Positions 23,277 to 32,604 of a stretch of DNA of 64,000 bases are shown here, in pieces. Position numbers and translations under genes: made by a program. The notes beneath the pieces are model-generated. The model saw nothing but the letters and a program-made list of their open reading frames with translations, searched no databases and was not told the origin of the DNA. Every line of letters begins with the position of its first letter. The first letter of the stretch is position 1. Location: positions 445,058 to 509,057 of the forward strand of contig JAKLJL010000002.1 in the NCBI GenBank assembly GCA_023151185.1. The letters are read 5' to 3'. The stretch comes from Bacteroidota bacterium (lineage in GTDB: Bacteria > Bacteroidota > JABWAT01).

Positions 23277-26200
23277 TTATTGTCCTCCATCCTGAGGTTT
23301 ATCTCCTGAGGGTGCCTCTGTCTTGGGCGGGTCAACCGGTTTCTCCTCGGTTTTCTGGGTTTTCACACCCGGAAGCTGGTACTTGGAAGAAAAGATCCGG
23401 AGAATTTTCTCTGAAGGAATTTCCGGATAGTACACCACATTCACCAGTGAATACAGATTTTTATTGTAGCTGCCTTCGGCGTTGGTCTTTACAGCAAGCA
23501 GATTTTTCCCGTTGACCAGAATTTTGGAAACATCGAAGACAATCGCCTTTCCGTCGGGTGTATCCTTGCCGATCGAAACATCCAGTTGATTGTCATTCAG
23601 ATAGACTTCAGAAGCAATGTTCTTACCTACAATCAAAGAACCATTGTCAATGGTTCCGTCCACAAAGAACGTTTTCCGGAAAACAACCTGGTCAGGAGTT
23701 TTTCCTGCACTTCCCTGATCTGGTTTTTCAGTTGCCCGGTTGCTGTAATCGAATCTGTCGGATGCCACTTTCACGGCAGGTGCCGTTGCCTGAACTTCAG
23801 GCTGAGGAATCACTGAAGGGGTTTGTTTTACTGAATCGGCTGGCTGTGCAACGACAGTTGCACTTGTATCTGAAGACGCAGAAGCTGAAACTGCTGAAGA
23901 ATCCGAAACTGGAGCGGTAATTGTCTCTACGGTCGTTTCGGCAGGTACAGTATCCGTTTGCTTGCTGGAATCTGCAACAATATCCGTATCATTTACAGTT
24001 ATGAAAAAATACGGAGTGTTTTTCACGCCGGCAGAATCAACTGCTGAGGAATTTTCATCAGGCGAGTAATACCAGACAGGTGTGATACTTGAGGACTTCG
24101 GTCCAGAAAGGTTATCTGTATAATCCACAACCAGTTTGCTTGCAGAATAGGCAATTTCTGCCTGATTCCAGACGGTATCATTTAACGATTGGGTGTACCA
24201 GTCATCGCCGGTATCAGTTGAAGCCTTCCAGGTGTCATCCGTCTGATAGACAAGGCTTGATCTGAGGTCAATATCACCGAGCAGGCTTCCGTATTTTTGC
24301 GGATCAACGGTAATCAGCTTGGTAATAATCTTACCTGTCCATTCAGTATAGACCCCGTAGGAAGTCATGAACCCAATTCCATTCTCAAGGATCTCCATAC
24401 CGGTAGCCTTCAGAATATTGGTAATATCATCAAGCGTGTAGGTTGCATCAAGATACCAATACAGTTCAGGTTTTGAAATGGAGATCTGATCGTACCGTTT
24501 CCGGGTCTGCTGAAGCGAATTACCCCGTTCCAGTTCAACGGTACCGACAGAATACAGAAACTGAGTTGTTCTGTTTTCTACCTGGAGACGAAGGTCTTTG
24601 CCCAGATTATTGGCATCCACAATTTTAAGAGCATTTGCATACTCATTTATGGTTGTCCCAACGTAGATTTTTGAATTTTCTACCGAGGTCGTGATCACTG
24701 TTTGTTTGTTGATGATTGCATCAGAAGCAGGCTCAACATCGGTTTCGACAACTTTTGCAAATTCCTCGAGGTTATGATCAAATGCCTCGATGGAGTAACG
24801 AACCAGTTCTTCATACTTGCTGGCTTTCAGATCAGACAAATCAGTAATGGCCTGCCTGGACTTCTGAACCCAGTCATTTTCTATTTTCAGCTCTGCAGAG
24901 AGGTCCATATTTTTACGGTAAAGTGCAATGGCATCTTCAACGTCTGCCGAAATGTTATCAATAAGACCTGCCCAAACCTGCATATAAAGGTTGGGATCGG
25001 TGATACTGGAAAGGATCGATTTATCTTCAATGATAATATTCACAATTTTATGCTGGGCCTCAGCGGCATGATACAGCATCTCGGATGTTTTGGTTGCCGT
25101 AATTGAATCCAGCCTTGCCATCAGTTTCAGGGTAGAATCCGGGATTGAAACATCATTGGTCTTGATTGAATCGAGATTCTGTTCGAGTAATTTATTGATG
25201 GCTTTCTGGAAATCACGGATCTGATTGAATGTCTGAAGGTAGATCTGGTAGCCATTGTTGTAATAATCTTTGGCTGTATAGTGGACCTCGGTCTGTTTGG
25301 TAATAAAATCCTGACCTCTGAATCCGCCGTCCTCTGCATTCCGGGAACCAGCCTGATCTGCAATTTCCTCGTAGGCCTTTCCAATATTGAAAGTTGCCTC
25401 AATGGCCCGGTAGAAACTACCGCCGGGCTCAAGTCCCAGGCTCCTTAACTCGACCTGATTGTCCCGGTACGTTTTGAAAGCAGTCTCTTTTCTGGGTATT
25501 TCGGTATCCCCATTGTTAAAATTAATGGTAACCGCAGAGAAAGAATCCCACAATTCTTTTCCAAGTTCATACAAAGATTCACCTGCAAAGAAAGGACTTG
25601 ACTGTTTTGCTTTTTTCTTTAATTCCCTGTTCCGGTCGACAGCAGCCCGGTATTCAATAAGTGCTCCAGGCCGGTCATTTTGTTTTGCCAGGTAAAGGGC
25701 CCTTCTGTAAAAGGCTTCAACAGTCCGGAAGTCATCCGGGAATTTTGCTGCAAACTTCCCATACGCTTCAAAAACGCCTTTATCATCCTTCATATCAGTC
25801 TGAAGTGCGATAGTTCCGAACAGGACCTCGGTTGCATAGGGGCTGTCCGGGAATTTCTCAACATACAATTCAGACAGGCGGAAGGCTTCCTTCAGATCTT
25901 TTGCCTTTTTGCTGTCCTCAAAAGCCTTGTAGAGATAATATTCTGAAAGCTCAGCGTTATTATTTTTTGCAAAATAATAGTAATTCCGCTCTGCCTGTTT
26001 GCTGGAGAGCGAAAAAGCCTTCATTTCAATGAGGTTGGAATAAATATTCCGGTGTGCATTTTCAACCAGTTTGGTCGAATTGGGAAAGCGGTCAATCAAC
26101 TGATTGTACAATTCATTTGACCGGTTAAACTCTTTTTCCTTATCGTAGTTTTCTGCAGCAAAATAAATGGCCTGATCTACATCCTTGTAGCCGGGTGTAT

Positions 26201-28571
26201 CAGTGTAAATCCGGTACCATTGCTCGGCTGCTGCACTGAAATTACCCCTGCCTTCTTCAATCTGAGCCATAAGACCGATACTGGTTGACCAAATCAGGGT
26301 AGCATAGTCTTTTTGTTTGGCCGAGGCATCTTTCATGGTAATAATTGCTTTAGCCAAAAGCTCAGCCGAGGGGTAATCCTTAACCCGGAAGTACCCCTGC
26401 ATCAGATCAGTCACATATCCAGGGTTAATTTTCCGGTCAGGGTAATACTTTTGAAGGATCACCTGCCAGTCGGCGACCTGATCGAGCTGATTCTTGTTGA
26501 AATAAATCAGCGAAATATTTTCAACATACTCAGATGTTTTGGCAACATGGGGAAAAAGCCGGGCAAAATTATCATAGGCTTCGATCAGTCTTTTCTCGGA
26601 CCCTGTCAGGGAAAGAGTATCCACATAAGCCAGAAACTTCAGGTCTTTCAGAAGGGAATCTGCCACAAGTGCACGGGCTCTGGGTAAGGCAGAAAGGGTA
26701 ACCTTTGGTGTGGTTTTTTCTGATTTATTCAGGTCATCTACAGCGATTGAAATGGCGTTGAGAGCTGTTTCAAAGCGATGATGCTCTGCAAAGGGGTTTC
26801 TGGCAACTTCCAGATAATAGGGGTAAGCTTCAAGAGAACGCCCAACTTTCTGGTCAAGCACCAGAGCAAGGTAATACCCGTTCTCATAGGCAACCGAGTC
26901 GTACCGGGAATAATAGTCGAAATAGGTTTTTACATCCCCGATATACCGGTCATAAAATCCGGTGGCCCGGCCTGCATCCGAAGTTAATCCTTCCCGCTGT
27001 TCATCTCCGGCAAAAACAAGTGCATAGAACAGGTCCATGTTCATGTTGTCGATGAAGTATTTCTGGGAAGTAGAGTCAATTGCAGTAAACATACCGGGTT
27101 CAATATACCGTTTTACAATTCCTTTTGAACTGTAATCAGCATTTGGGGAATTTTGGGCATTAAACCGGGCTAACTGAGCAGAATACCATGGCGAACGGTA
27201 GTTGTAAGTCTGGAAGTACTCTTTTTTTAGTTTGTAAACTTCTTCGCGCAGTTCAAGCTCTTTCAGTCCCTTTTCGCCACCGATTTCCCGTTCTTTGATT
27301 TCTACAAGTTCACGGGCAAGATCTCCTGACCGCTCGGATTCAGGATATCGTTTTACCAAATAGGCGTAAATGTGCTGAATTTCCTTAATATCATCCACCT
27401 CACCATACGACTGTCCAAGCCGTTCATAAACAAAAGGTTCATAGGTTTTCGGCGGATTGAACCGGGAAAAATAACTGACCATTTTATCCAGTACTGCTCC
27501 AGTTGCCGGGCTGTCTGACCGTTTGGAATATTCCCGCTTCACGATATCCATGAAACAGATTCCAATGTACTGAGCAGATTCCTCAAACATTTCAGGACGG
27601 ACAAAGGATGGAAGTTGCTTTCCGTCATACATTTCCTTGTTGGACTGAATGTCATCCATCAGGAAGGTGAAGTAGGCAATAGCATCCGAAAAATCGCGGA
27701 GCTTATAACTGACCCAGGCAAGCCGGTACAAGGACTCGCCGAATCTTCTGGTCGGGTAGTCAGCAGCAGCACTTAACTCAAGTACCTTCTGGAAATGGCT
27801 TCTTGCCCGTCTCAGTTTGGCATCATCCGGAGAGTTAAAAAGGAATTCCCCGATCAGCCAGTTTGACTCCAGAACATAACGGGATGACGGGTACTTTCTG
27901 GTCAGGATTTCGAGTGTTTTCACTCCAAGTTCAACATTTCCTTCTTCCCAGCCATAAATATAGGCCTTTGAATACAGGGCATCCGGCACGTATTTGCTGT
28001 CCGGCATTTCATTGATAACATAATCGTAGAGGCCGATAACCTTCTGAAAGTCCTTTATCGCCGGTTTTGGCTCTTCGGGTTTTTCCGAAATTTCCTTCTT
28101 TTCATACTGGTCCAGCTTTTTAACGTAGGCGTCCAGTTTAACGTAATAAACAGCCTGGTCCTCATAATATTTTTTCAGAACTTTTTGATACTGGATCTCA
28201 GCCTGACGCATCAGAATTTCATCCAGAACCGCAGACTTTTTGAATATGGAGATAAACCTTTCATTGTTTTCATCCAGTAATTCAGAGAGTCTCTTTTCTT
28301 CGTCCTGGCTCAGTTTGATTTTTTCCTGAGTTTTTTTCAGGATCAGTTCGACCTGTGAAATTGAGAATTTGTCGAAAATCCGGTCGGTGGAGGGATCATT
28401 TGTTCTGGTTTTCAGGATATCCTGATCAACCGGTTTAATTACAATATGCCGCCCTTTTACAATCGAGGAATCCTGCCCGAAGGTACCAGACGGATTGATC
28501 AGGGTTATAAAGGAAAAACCAGAAACCAGCAACAGACGGGTCATAAAATCAGCCATTATCATTTTTTTCAT
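23277..28571 (-). CDS. Giant exported TPR protein with C-terminal jelly-roll-like domain
   Basis: 1764 residues. A hydrophobic signal (about 10-32, ending near TFGQD) precedes a coiled-coil start (SQVELILKKTQEKIKLSQDE). Long stretches of TPR-type repeats fill about 150-1130, including DYVINEMPDSKYVPDALYSK and LYNQLIDRFPNSTKLVENAH. A helical region follows, then two pieces that look like halves of a galactose-binding jelly roll: DDTWKASTDTGDDWYTQSLN near 1442-1475 and VVFRKTFFVDGTIDNGSLIV near 1625-1715. They are separated by a Ser/Thr/Pro/Ala-rich linker. It is the second gene of the cluster, 6 bases after the 825-residue TPR gene. I infer a periplasmic or outer-membrane scaffold of an Agl-Glt-like machine. 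Confidence 0.85.
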   Translation of the reverse strand: MKKMIMADFMTRLLLVSGFSFITLINPSGTFGQDSSIVKGRHIVIKPVDQDILKTRTNDPSTDRIFDKFSISQVELILKKTQEKIKLSQDEEKRLSELLDENNERFISIFKKSAVLDEILMRQAEIQYQKVLKKYYEDQAVYYVKLDAYVKKLDQYEKKEISEKPEEPKPAIKDFQKVIGLYDYVINEMPDSKYVPDALYSKAYIYGWEEGNVELGVKTLEILTRKYPSSRYVLESNWLIGEFLFNSPDDAKLRRARSHFQKVLELSAAADYPTRRFGESLYRLAWVSYKLRDFSDAIAYFTFLMDDIQSNKEMYDGKQLPSFVRPEMFEESAQYIGICFMDIVKREYSKRSDSPATGAVLDKMVSYFSRFNPPKTYEPFVYERLGQSYGEVDDIKEIQHIYAYLVKRYPESERSGDLARELVEIKEREIGGEKGLKELELREEVYKLKKEYFQTYNYRSPWYSAQLARFNAQNSPNADYSSKGIVKRYIEPGMFTAIDSTSQKYFIDNMNMDLFYALVFAGDEQREGLTSDAGRATGFYDRYIGDVKTYFDYYSRYDSVAYENGYYLALVLDQKVGRSLEAYPYYLEVARNPFAEHHRFETALNAISIAVDDLNKSEKTTPKVTLSALPRARALVADSLLKDLKFLAYVDTLSLTGSEKRLIEAYDNFARLFPHVAKTSEYVENISLIYFNKNQLDQVADWQVILQKYYPDRKINPGYVTDLMQGYFRVKDYPSAELLAKAIITMKDASAKQKDYATLIWSTSIGLMAQIEEGRGNFSAAAEQWYRIYTDTPGYKDVDQAIYFAAENYDKEKEFNRSNELYNQLIDRFPNSTKLVENAHRNIYSNLIEMKAFSLSSKQAERNYYYFAKNNNAELSEYYLYKAFEDSKKAKDLKEAFRLSELYVEKFPDSPYATEVLFGTIALQTDMKDDKGVFEAYGKFAAKFPDDFRTVEAFYRRALYLAKQNDRPGALIEYRAAVDRNRELKKKAKQSSPFFAGESLYELGKELWDSFSAVTINFNNGDTEIPRKETAFKTYRDNQVELRSLGLEPGGSFYRAIEATFNIGKAYEEIADQAGSRNAEDGGFRGQDFITKQTEVHYTAKDYYNNGYQIYLQTFNQIRDFQKAINKLLEQNLDSIKTNDVSIPDSTLKLMARLDSITATKTSEMLYHAAEAQHKIVNIIIEDKSILSSITDPNLYMQVWAGLIDNISADVEDAIALYRKNMDLSAELKIENDWVQKSRQAITDLSDLKASKYEELVRYSIEAFDHNLEEFAKVVETDVEPASDAIINKQTVITTSVENSKIYVGTTINEYANALKIVDANNLGKDLRLQVENRTTQFLYSVGTVELERGNSLQQTRKRYDQISISKPELYWYLDATYTLDDITNILKATGMEILENGIGFMTSYGVYTEWTGKIITKLITVDPQKYGSLLGDIDLRSSLVYQTDDTWKASTDTGDDWYTQSLNDTVWNQAEIAYSASKLVVDYTDNLSGPKSSSITPVWYYSPDENSSAVDSAGVKNTPYFFITVNDTDIVADSSKQTDTVPAETTVETITAPVSDSSAVSASASSDTSATVVAQPADSVKQTPSVIPQPEVQATAPAVKVASDRFDYSNRATEKPDQGSAGKTPDQVVFRKTFFVDGTIDNGSLIVGKNIASEVYLNDNQLDVSIGKDTPDGKAIVFDVSKILVNGKNLLAVKTNAEGSYNKNLYSLVNVVYYPEIPSEKILRIFSSKYQLPGVKTQKTEEKPVDPPKTEAPSGDKPQDGGQ

Positions 28572-28577
28572 CCTGGA

Positions 28578-31055
28578 CTACCCCTTTTTCCCTGATGATT
28601 TCGGTTTCTCTTTACTTTTTCCTGCAGGTTTCTTTGTTTCCGGCTTTGTTGCCGGAACCGGAGCAGCAGGGGGTGCCTGAACCTGTTCTTCCTGTTTTTT
28701 ATTCAGTTTATCCAGTTCTTCTTTAGGAATTGGCCTGACAGTGATCGGGTCAAAATATACACTGCGGTAGTCAGTTAATTTTAATCTGAAATCACGGTTT
28801 ACTGAATCAATCCGGTTAACGAACGCCTTCTGAGCTTCAATTTTTGAAAGATCAGCCATGTATTTCTCGAACTGATCTTTTTTCTCGCTGATCGCATTTT
28901 TAAGGGCAGACCTGATTTTCAGATTGTCCTGATTTTCGTTGATCCGTCTTTCGTATTCCTGATACAGAAGTGAACTGATCCCAAATGCGGAAGCATCACC
29001 CCAGCGTTCAATTTCAGTTTTCTGTCTGTAGAAGTCTCTTTCAAAAAGAGAAACTTCAAGGGAGTTATATCTAACCCGGATGTCATCCACAACAATACCC
29101 ATGTAAATCAGGACGTCTTTTTTACCCGGGTCTGCATTTTGTGAAACTGCAGAAGTAATCTGATTATACAAAGAAGTAATCTGCTTGTACTCTTTAGCTG
29201 CGATATCTCTGAAAGTTGAATAGGAGTTCATTCTTCCGTTGTCAGAGGCTCTGATCAGCAGCGGCGCATGCTGGGCGAACAGAATAATGTCGCGGCCAAC
29301 CGGATCGGCAGCAACCTTTTCAGTGATTGATTTCAGGGCAAGAACTGTACTGTCTGCGCATAAAACCAACTCCCTCAGGCCTTTTGTCCTGACTGCAGCT
29401 TTCTGTTTTTCAATGGCAGCGAGATCAGTTTTGAGGTCTTCGATCACATTGTCATCGAAGAGTTTGTTATCTTTTCTGAACTGAATTTTACCGGAAATCC
29501 CCAGTTTTCCTGCTACTGAACTGATCGACTCGGTCAGAGACTGAGCAGCAGAAAGGCTGGCTGCAGGCAGACTTCTTGAATCAATGTAATCTTCAGCAGT
29601 GAACAATTGTCTTGAAATCTGGTTTCTGCTTTCAAAAAAGTCAGAAAGAAACTGGTTCGCAATCATCCCGTTGATGACGTAATTGTAGGCGGATTCAGAT
29701 TGCTTGATTGAACCCGGGTTTTTCTTCTGGCGAATGTACCCTTCAAGAAAGACTGCCTGATACATCAATTCCTGATTGGTAACCGAATTAATGTAGTTTT
29801 GAACTTTGATCAGAGCCGTATTATAGTCTGAATTCTGAAGGTCAATCCAGGTTTCGGCAAGGACAGCACTAGAATATTCGGGGTGGTTTTTCTGAACCTT
29901 ATCGAAATAGTCTTTCCCCGTTGCAAAGTAAGATTTAGGCGTAATTACAATTCTTTTGCCATCAGCACCTTCAAGCACTTCGTCGGGCAATCCTTCCCGG
30001 ATCATTTTCACACCCTTGATATAGTGCAGGTACCCAAGCTGAAGAAAAGCAGATGTCTTGATTTTTTTAAGCGGTGCCGGGTCCCATGGCCACAGGGTAA
30101 CCCGTTCTATCCTCTGATAAGCCCTGATTCCATTTTCAAGATCATCCAGGTTGACATAGCTGTTACCGATAATATAGTTCGCCAGCAGGTATCCTGAATA
30201 GGAGGAAGGAATCGGTTCAAGCAGGCTGATTGCCTTTCTGAAATCCTCACGCTGATGCTGAACCACTGCAAGAAGCATCTGGATATTATAGTAAACGGCA
30301 TCCTGAGTGTTGACGTAATTTTTGAGTTTTTCCCATTCAAGCAGCAGTTCTTCCGGTTTCCCGTAGACATAATTGATAAAGAGGATTTTGTAAATGGAAA
30401 GATTGGTGTACGAGGAAGTTCCGCTGTATTTCTGAATAACAGTCCGGTAGTCATCGATAGCCTTGTTATAGGCCTTCAGGGCAAAAAGGCATTCAGCACG
30501 GGCAAAGGTAACATCATCGAGCTGGTTGTAAACAGATTTATATTCCTCCAGAATATCAGTCAGGGCAATATTGGCAATCCGGAACGATCCGCTGTTATAC
30601 TGCTCAAGTGCCATGAGAAAGCGGTTCTGGAACAGGCTGGTTGCAAATTTCTGGGAGGCACCGGTCAGAAGGATTTCTTTAAATTTCCGGAGTTCACGAA
30701 GCTGATTTTCGGTTTCGGCAAAGTCTTTGAACTGATCGTACAGTTCCTGACTGTCAAAAGTAAACAACCTGCCCTTCCCGGCACCCTTAACTGCATAATC
30801 CTCCATGTTGATTTTTTCAAACACCAGAGACTGGTAAGCCTGACGGTTAAAAGACGGGTCGTCACTGATCCTTGAACGGAGTTCGTCGTAGATAACTTTG
30901 GAGTAGTCAGCAATGTAGGACTGGCGGGCCAGAATGAGGTTAAAGTGGTAGACCGGCGGATTTTTGTAATTCCCTTCCAAAACATTCTGAATAGACTGTC
31001 CTTCAACAGCTAAAGAAGTAAAGAAGAAGAATACCAGGAACTTTATTTTTTTCAT
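28578..31055 (-). CDS. Large exported TPR/coiled-coil protein, first gene of the TolQR cluster
   Basis: 825 residues from ATG 31055, where a clear signal peptide begins (MKKIKFLVFFFFTSLAVEGQ). The frame stays open to 31100 but the extra 15 residues would bury the signal. TPR-like repeats run from about 140 to 450 (ALEQYNSGSFRIANIALTDI, then FALKAYNKAIDDYRTVIQKY). A helical region follows, with a coiled-coil (about 690-770) and a Pro/Lys-rich tail (APPAAPVPATKPETKKPAGK). Such proteins in TolQ/TolR clusters (AglT/GltE-like) reach between peptidoglycan and outer membrane. The match to those is by arrangement and TPR content, not by a diagnostic motif. Confidence 0.8.
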   Translation of the reverse strand: MKKIKFLVFFFFTSLAVEGQSIQNVLEGNYKNPPVYHFNLILARQSYIADYSKVIYDELRSRISDDPSFNRQAYQSLVFEKINMEDYAVKGAGKGRLFTFDSQELYDQFKDFAETENQLRELRKFKEILLTGASQKFATSLFQNRFLMALEQYNSGSFRIANIALTDILEEYKSVYNQLDDVTFARAECLFALKAYNKAIDDYRTVIQKYSGTSSYTNLSIYKILFINYVYGKPEELLLEWEKLKNYVNTQDAVYYNIQMLLAVVQHQREDFRKAISLLEPIPSSYSGYLLANYIIGNSYVNLDDLENGIRAYQRIERVTLWPWDPAPLKKIKTSAFLQLGYLHYIKGVKMIREGLPDEVLEGADGKRIVITPKSYFATGKDYFDKVQKNHPEYSSAVLAETWIDLQNSDYNTALIKVQNYINSVTNQELMYQAVFLEGYIRQKKNPGSIKQSESAYNYVINGMIANQFLSDFFESRNQISRQLFTAEDYIDSRSLPAASLSAAQSLTESISSVAGKLGISGKIQFRKDNKLFDDNVIEDLKTDLAAIEKQKAAVRTKGLRELVLCADSTVLALKSITEKVAADPVGRDIILFAQHAPLLIRASDNGRMNSYSTFRDIAAKEYKQITSLYNQITSAVSQNADPGKKDVLIYMGIVVDDIRVRYNSLEVSLFERDFYRQKTEIERWGDASAFGISSLLYQEYERRINENQDNLKIRSALKNAISEKKDQFEKYMADLSKIEAQKAFVNRIDSVNRDFRLKLTDYRSVYFDPITVRPIPKEELDKLNKKQEEQVQAPPAAPVPATKPETKKPAGKSKEKPKSSGKKG

Positions 31056-31108
31056 CGAAATCCCAAAAATACGACACCTGTAACAATGCTTTTTATGCAT
31101 ATTGTGTA

Positions 31109-31136
31109 AAGATAATAAAATGCGGTTTTAAAACAA
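31109..31136 (-). promoter_or_regulatory. Possible promoter of the TPR/TolQR/AgmX cluster
   Basis: TTGTTT (31131-31136), 16 bases, TATCTT (31109-31114) on the minus strand, about 50 bases ahead of the ATG at 31055. The match is weak. It sits in a 270-base AT-rich gap that otherwise holds only the trxB terminator. Confidence 0.28.
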
Positions 31137-31277
31137 TCACGGTTTTAATTTAATTTTAATGCTTCAGGTAATTTCGTGATTCTATTCACAAGGAACCGAG
31201 AAACCGGAGTGGCGGTTCAGGAACAGCCTGAGACGGGAACAGAAAGTCAGCAGACAATCTGCAAATATAAAAAAGAA

Positions 31278-31297
31278 AAGCCGGGATTTCCCGGCTT
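31278..31297 (-). terminator. Intrinsic terminator of the dnaE-trxA-trxB unit
   Basis: AAGCCGGGA (31278-31286), 2 bases, TCCCGGCTT (31289-31297). The A-rich left flank gives CTTTTCTTTTTT on the minus strand. It lies 30 bases after the trxB stop. Confidence 0.85.
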
Positions 31298-31327
31298 GCT
31301 ATTACTTTTAACAGGTAATGTCCAGAA

Positions 31328-32257
31328 TCAGTTTCGTTCATGCTCCAGAAAGCGGTAGGCTTCAAGAGCTGCCATACTTCCGGTTCCTGCGGCTGTAATC
31401 GCCTGCCGGTATACCGGATCCTGAACATCACCGGCAGCAAAAACCCCGGGGATATTCGTATGCAGGTTCCGGTCAGTTACAATATAGCCATGATCGTCAA
31501 GTGTCAGAACTCCCCTGAAGAGGTCAGTGTTGGGAATATGCCCTATGAAAACAAACAAACCGTCGGCAGTGAGGGTAGATTCAGCACCGGAAATCAGGTT
31601 TTTCAGCTTTACTCCGGTGAAACCACCCGGATTGTGAAGAACCTCCTCAACAACCGAGTTCCAGACAACTTCAATCTTGTCGTTGTTTAAAACCCGGTTC
31701 TGAAGTATCGGGCTGCCACGAAACTTCTCCCGGCGGTGTATCAGGGTTAGTTTGCTGACAAACCGGGTCAGGTACAGACTTTCATCAAGTGCAGAATCAC
31801 CGCCACCTACAACCAGGGCATGTTTGCCCCTGTAGAAGAAGGCATCGCAGGTAGCGCAGGTCGAAACTCCCTTACCAATACTCTCCGTTTCACCCGGTAC
31901 ACCCAGCATTCTGGATCCGGACCCGGTACTGACAATGACTGTTTCTGCAAGATACTCGTCACCGGCTGTTGTTTTAAGATAAAAAGGTCTTTCAGAAAAG
32001 TTGATAGACTCTACTTTATCATAAACGGTTTCAGTCCCGAATTTTACCGATTGCTTTTCCAGTTTTTCTGCAAGTTCCAACCCGCCGATCCCCTCCGGAA
32101 ACCCGGGAAAATTTTCAAGATCATTGGTAAGGGTGATCTGACCGCCCGGCTGGGTTCCAAGGAATAAAACCGTCGACAGATTGGCCCTTGAGGCATAAAT
32201 GGCAGCGGTGTAACCAGCCGGACCGCCGCCGATAATTCCGACATCAATCTTTTTCAT
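31328..32257 (-). CDS. trxB: Thioredoxin-disulfide reductase
   Basis: 309 residues. It has an N-terminal FAD-binding motif (IIGGGPAGYTAAIYASRA), the redox-active CATC at about 136-139 followed by DAFFYRGK, an NADPH-binding motif (VVGGGDSALDESLYLTRF) and the C-terminal FAD motif (GVFAAGDVQD). It reduces thioredoxin with NADPH. It lies 7 bases after trxA, so reductase and substrate are made together; dnaE is upstream in the same direction. All key residues are present. Confidence 0.97.
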   Translation of the reverse strand: MKKIDVGIIGGGPAGYTAAIYASRANLSTVLFLGTQPGGQITLTNDLENFPGFPEGIGGLELAEKLEKQSVKFGTETVYDKVESINFSERPFYLKTTAGDEYLAETVIVSTGSGSRMLGVPGETESIGKGVSTCATCDAFFYRGKHALVVGGGDSALDESLYLTRFVSKLTLIHRREKFRGSPILQNRVLNNDKIEVVWNSVVEEVLHNPGGFTGVKLKNLISGAESTLTADGLFVFIGHIPNTDLFRGVLTLDDHGYIVTDRNLHTNIPGVFAAGDVQDPVYRQAITAAGTGSMAALEAYRFLEHERN

Positions 32258-32264
32258 CTTCGGA

Positions 32265-32588
32265 TTATCCCAGATGCGGATTGACTTTATCGGTCAGCAT
32301 CTTTTTTGGCATGGCCCCGACAATCTGATCGACCACAACCCCGTTTTTAAAAACCAGAAGGGTCGGGATCGACCGGATTCCGTATTTCATTGAAACTGCA
32401 GGATTTGAATCGACATCCAGTTTGGCAATTTTCAGCTTCCCCGCATATTCAGGCGCCATTTCTTCCAGAATCGGAGCAATCATCCGGCATGGTCCGCACC
32501 AGGCAGCCCAGAAATCGACAAGTACCGGCTCTGAAGAGTTGATCACTTCAGAGTCAAAAGTTGAATCAGTTACAGTTACAGGTTTCAT
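32265..32588 (-). CDS. trxA: Thioredoxin
   Basis: 107 residues. The active site is WCGPC in VDFWAAWCGPCRMIAPILEE (about 28-40), with the buried Asp (VDFWA) and the cis-Pro in IRSIPTLLVFKNG. General disulfide reductant for ribonucleotide reductase, peroxiredoxins and others. It is encoded between dnaE (16-base gap) and trxB (7-base gap). Confidence 0.97.
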   Translation of the reverse strand: MKPVTVTDSTFDSEVINSSEPVLVDFWAAWCGPCRMIAPILEEMAPEYAGKLKIAKLDVDSNPAVSMKYGIRSIPTLLVFKNGVVVDQIVGAMPKKMLTDKVNPHLG

Positions 32589-32604
32589 AGTTTCCTCATT
32601 TTCA

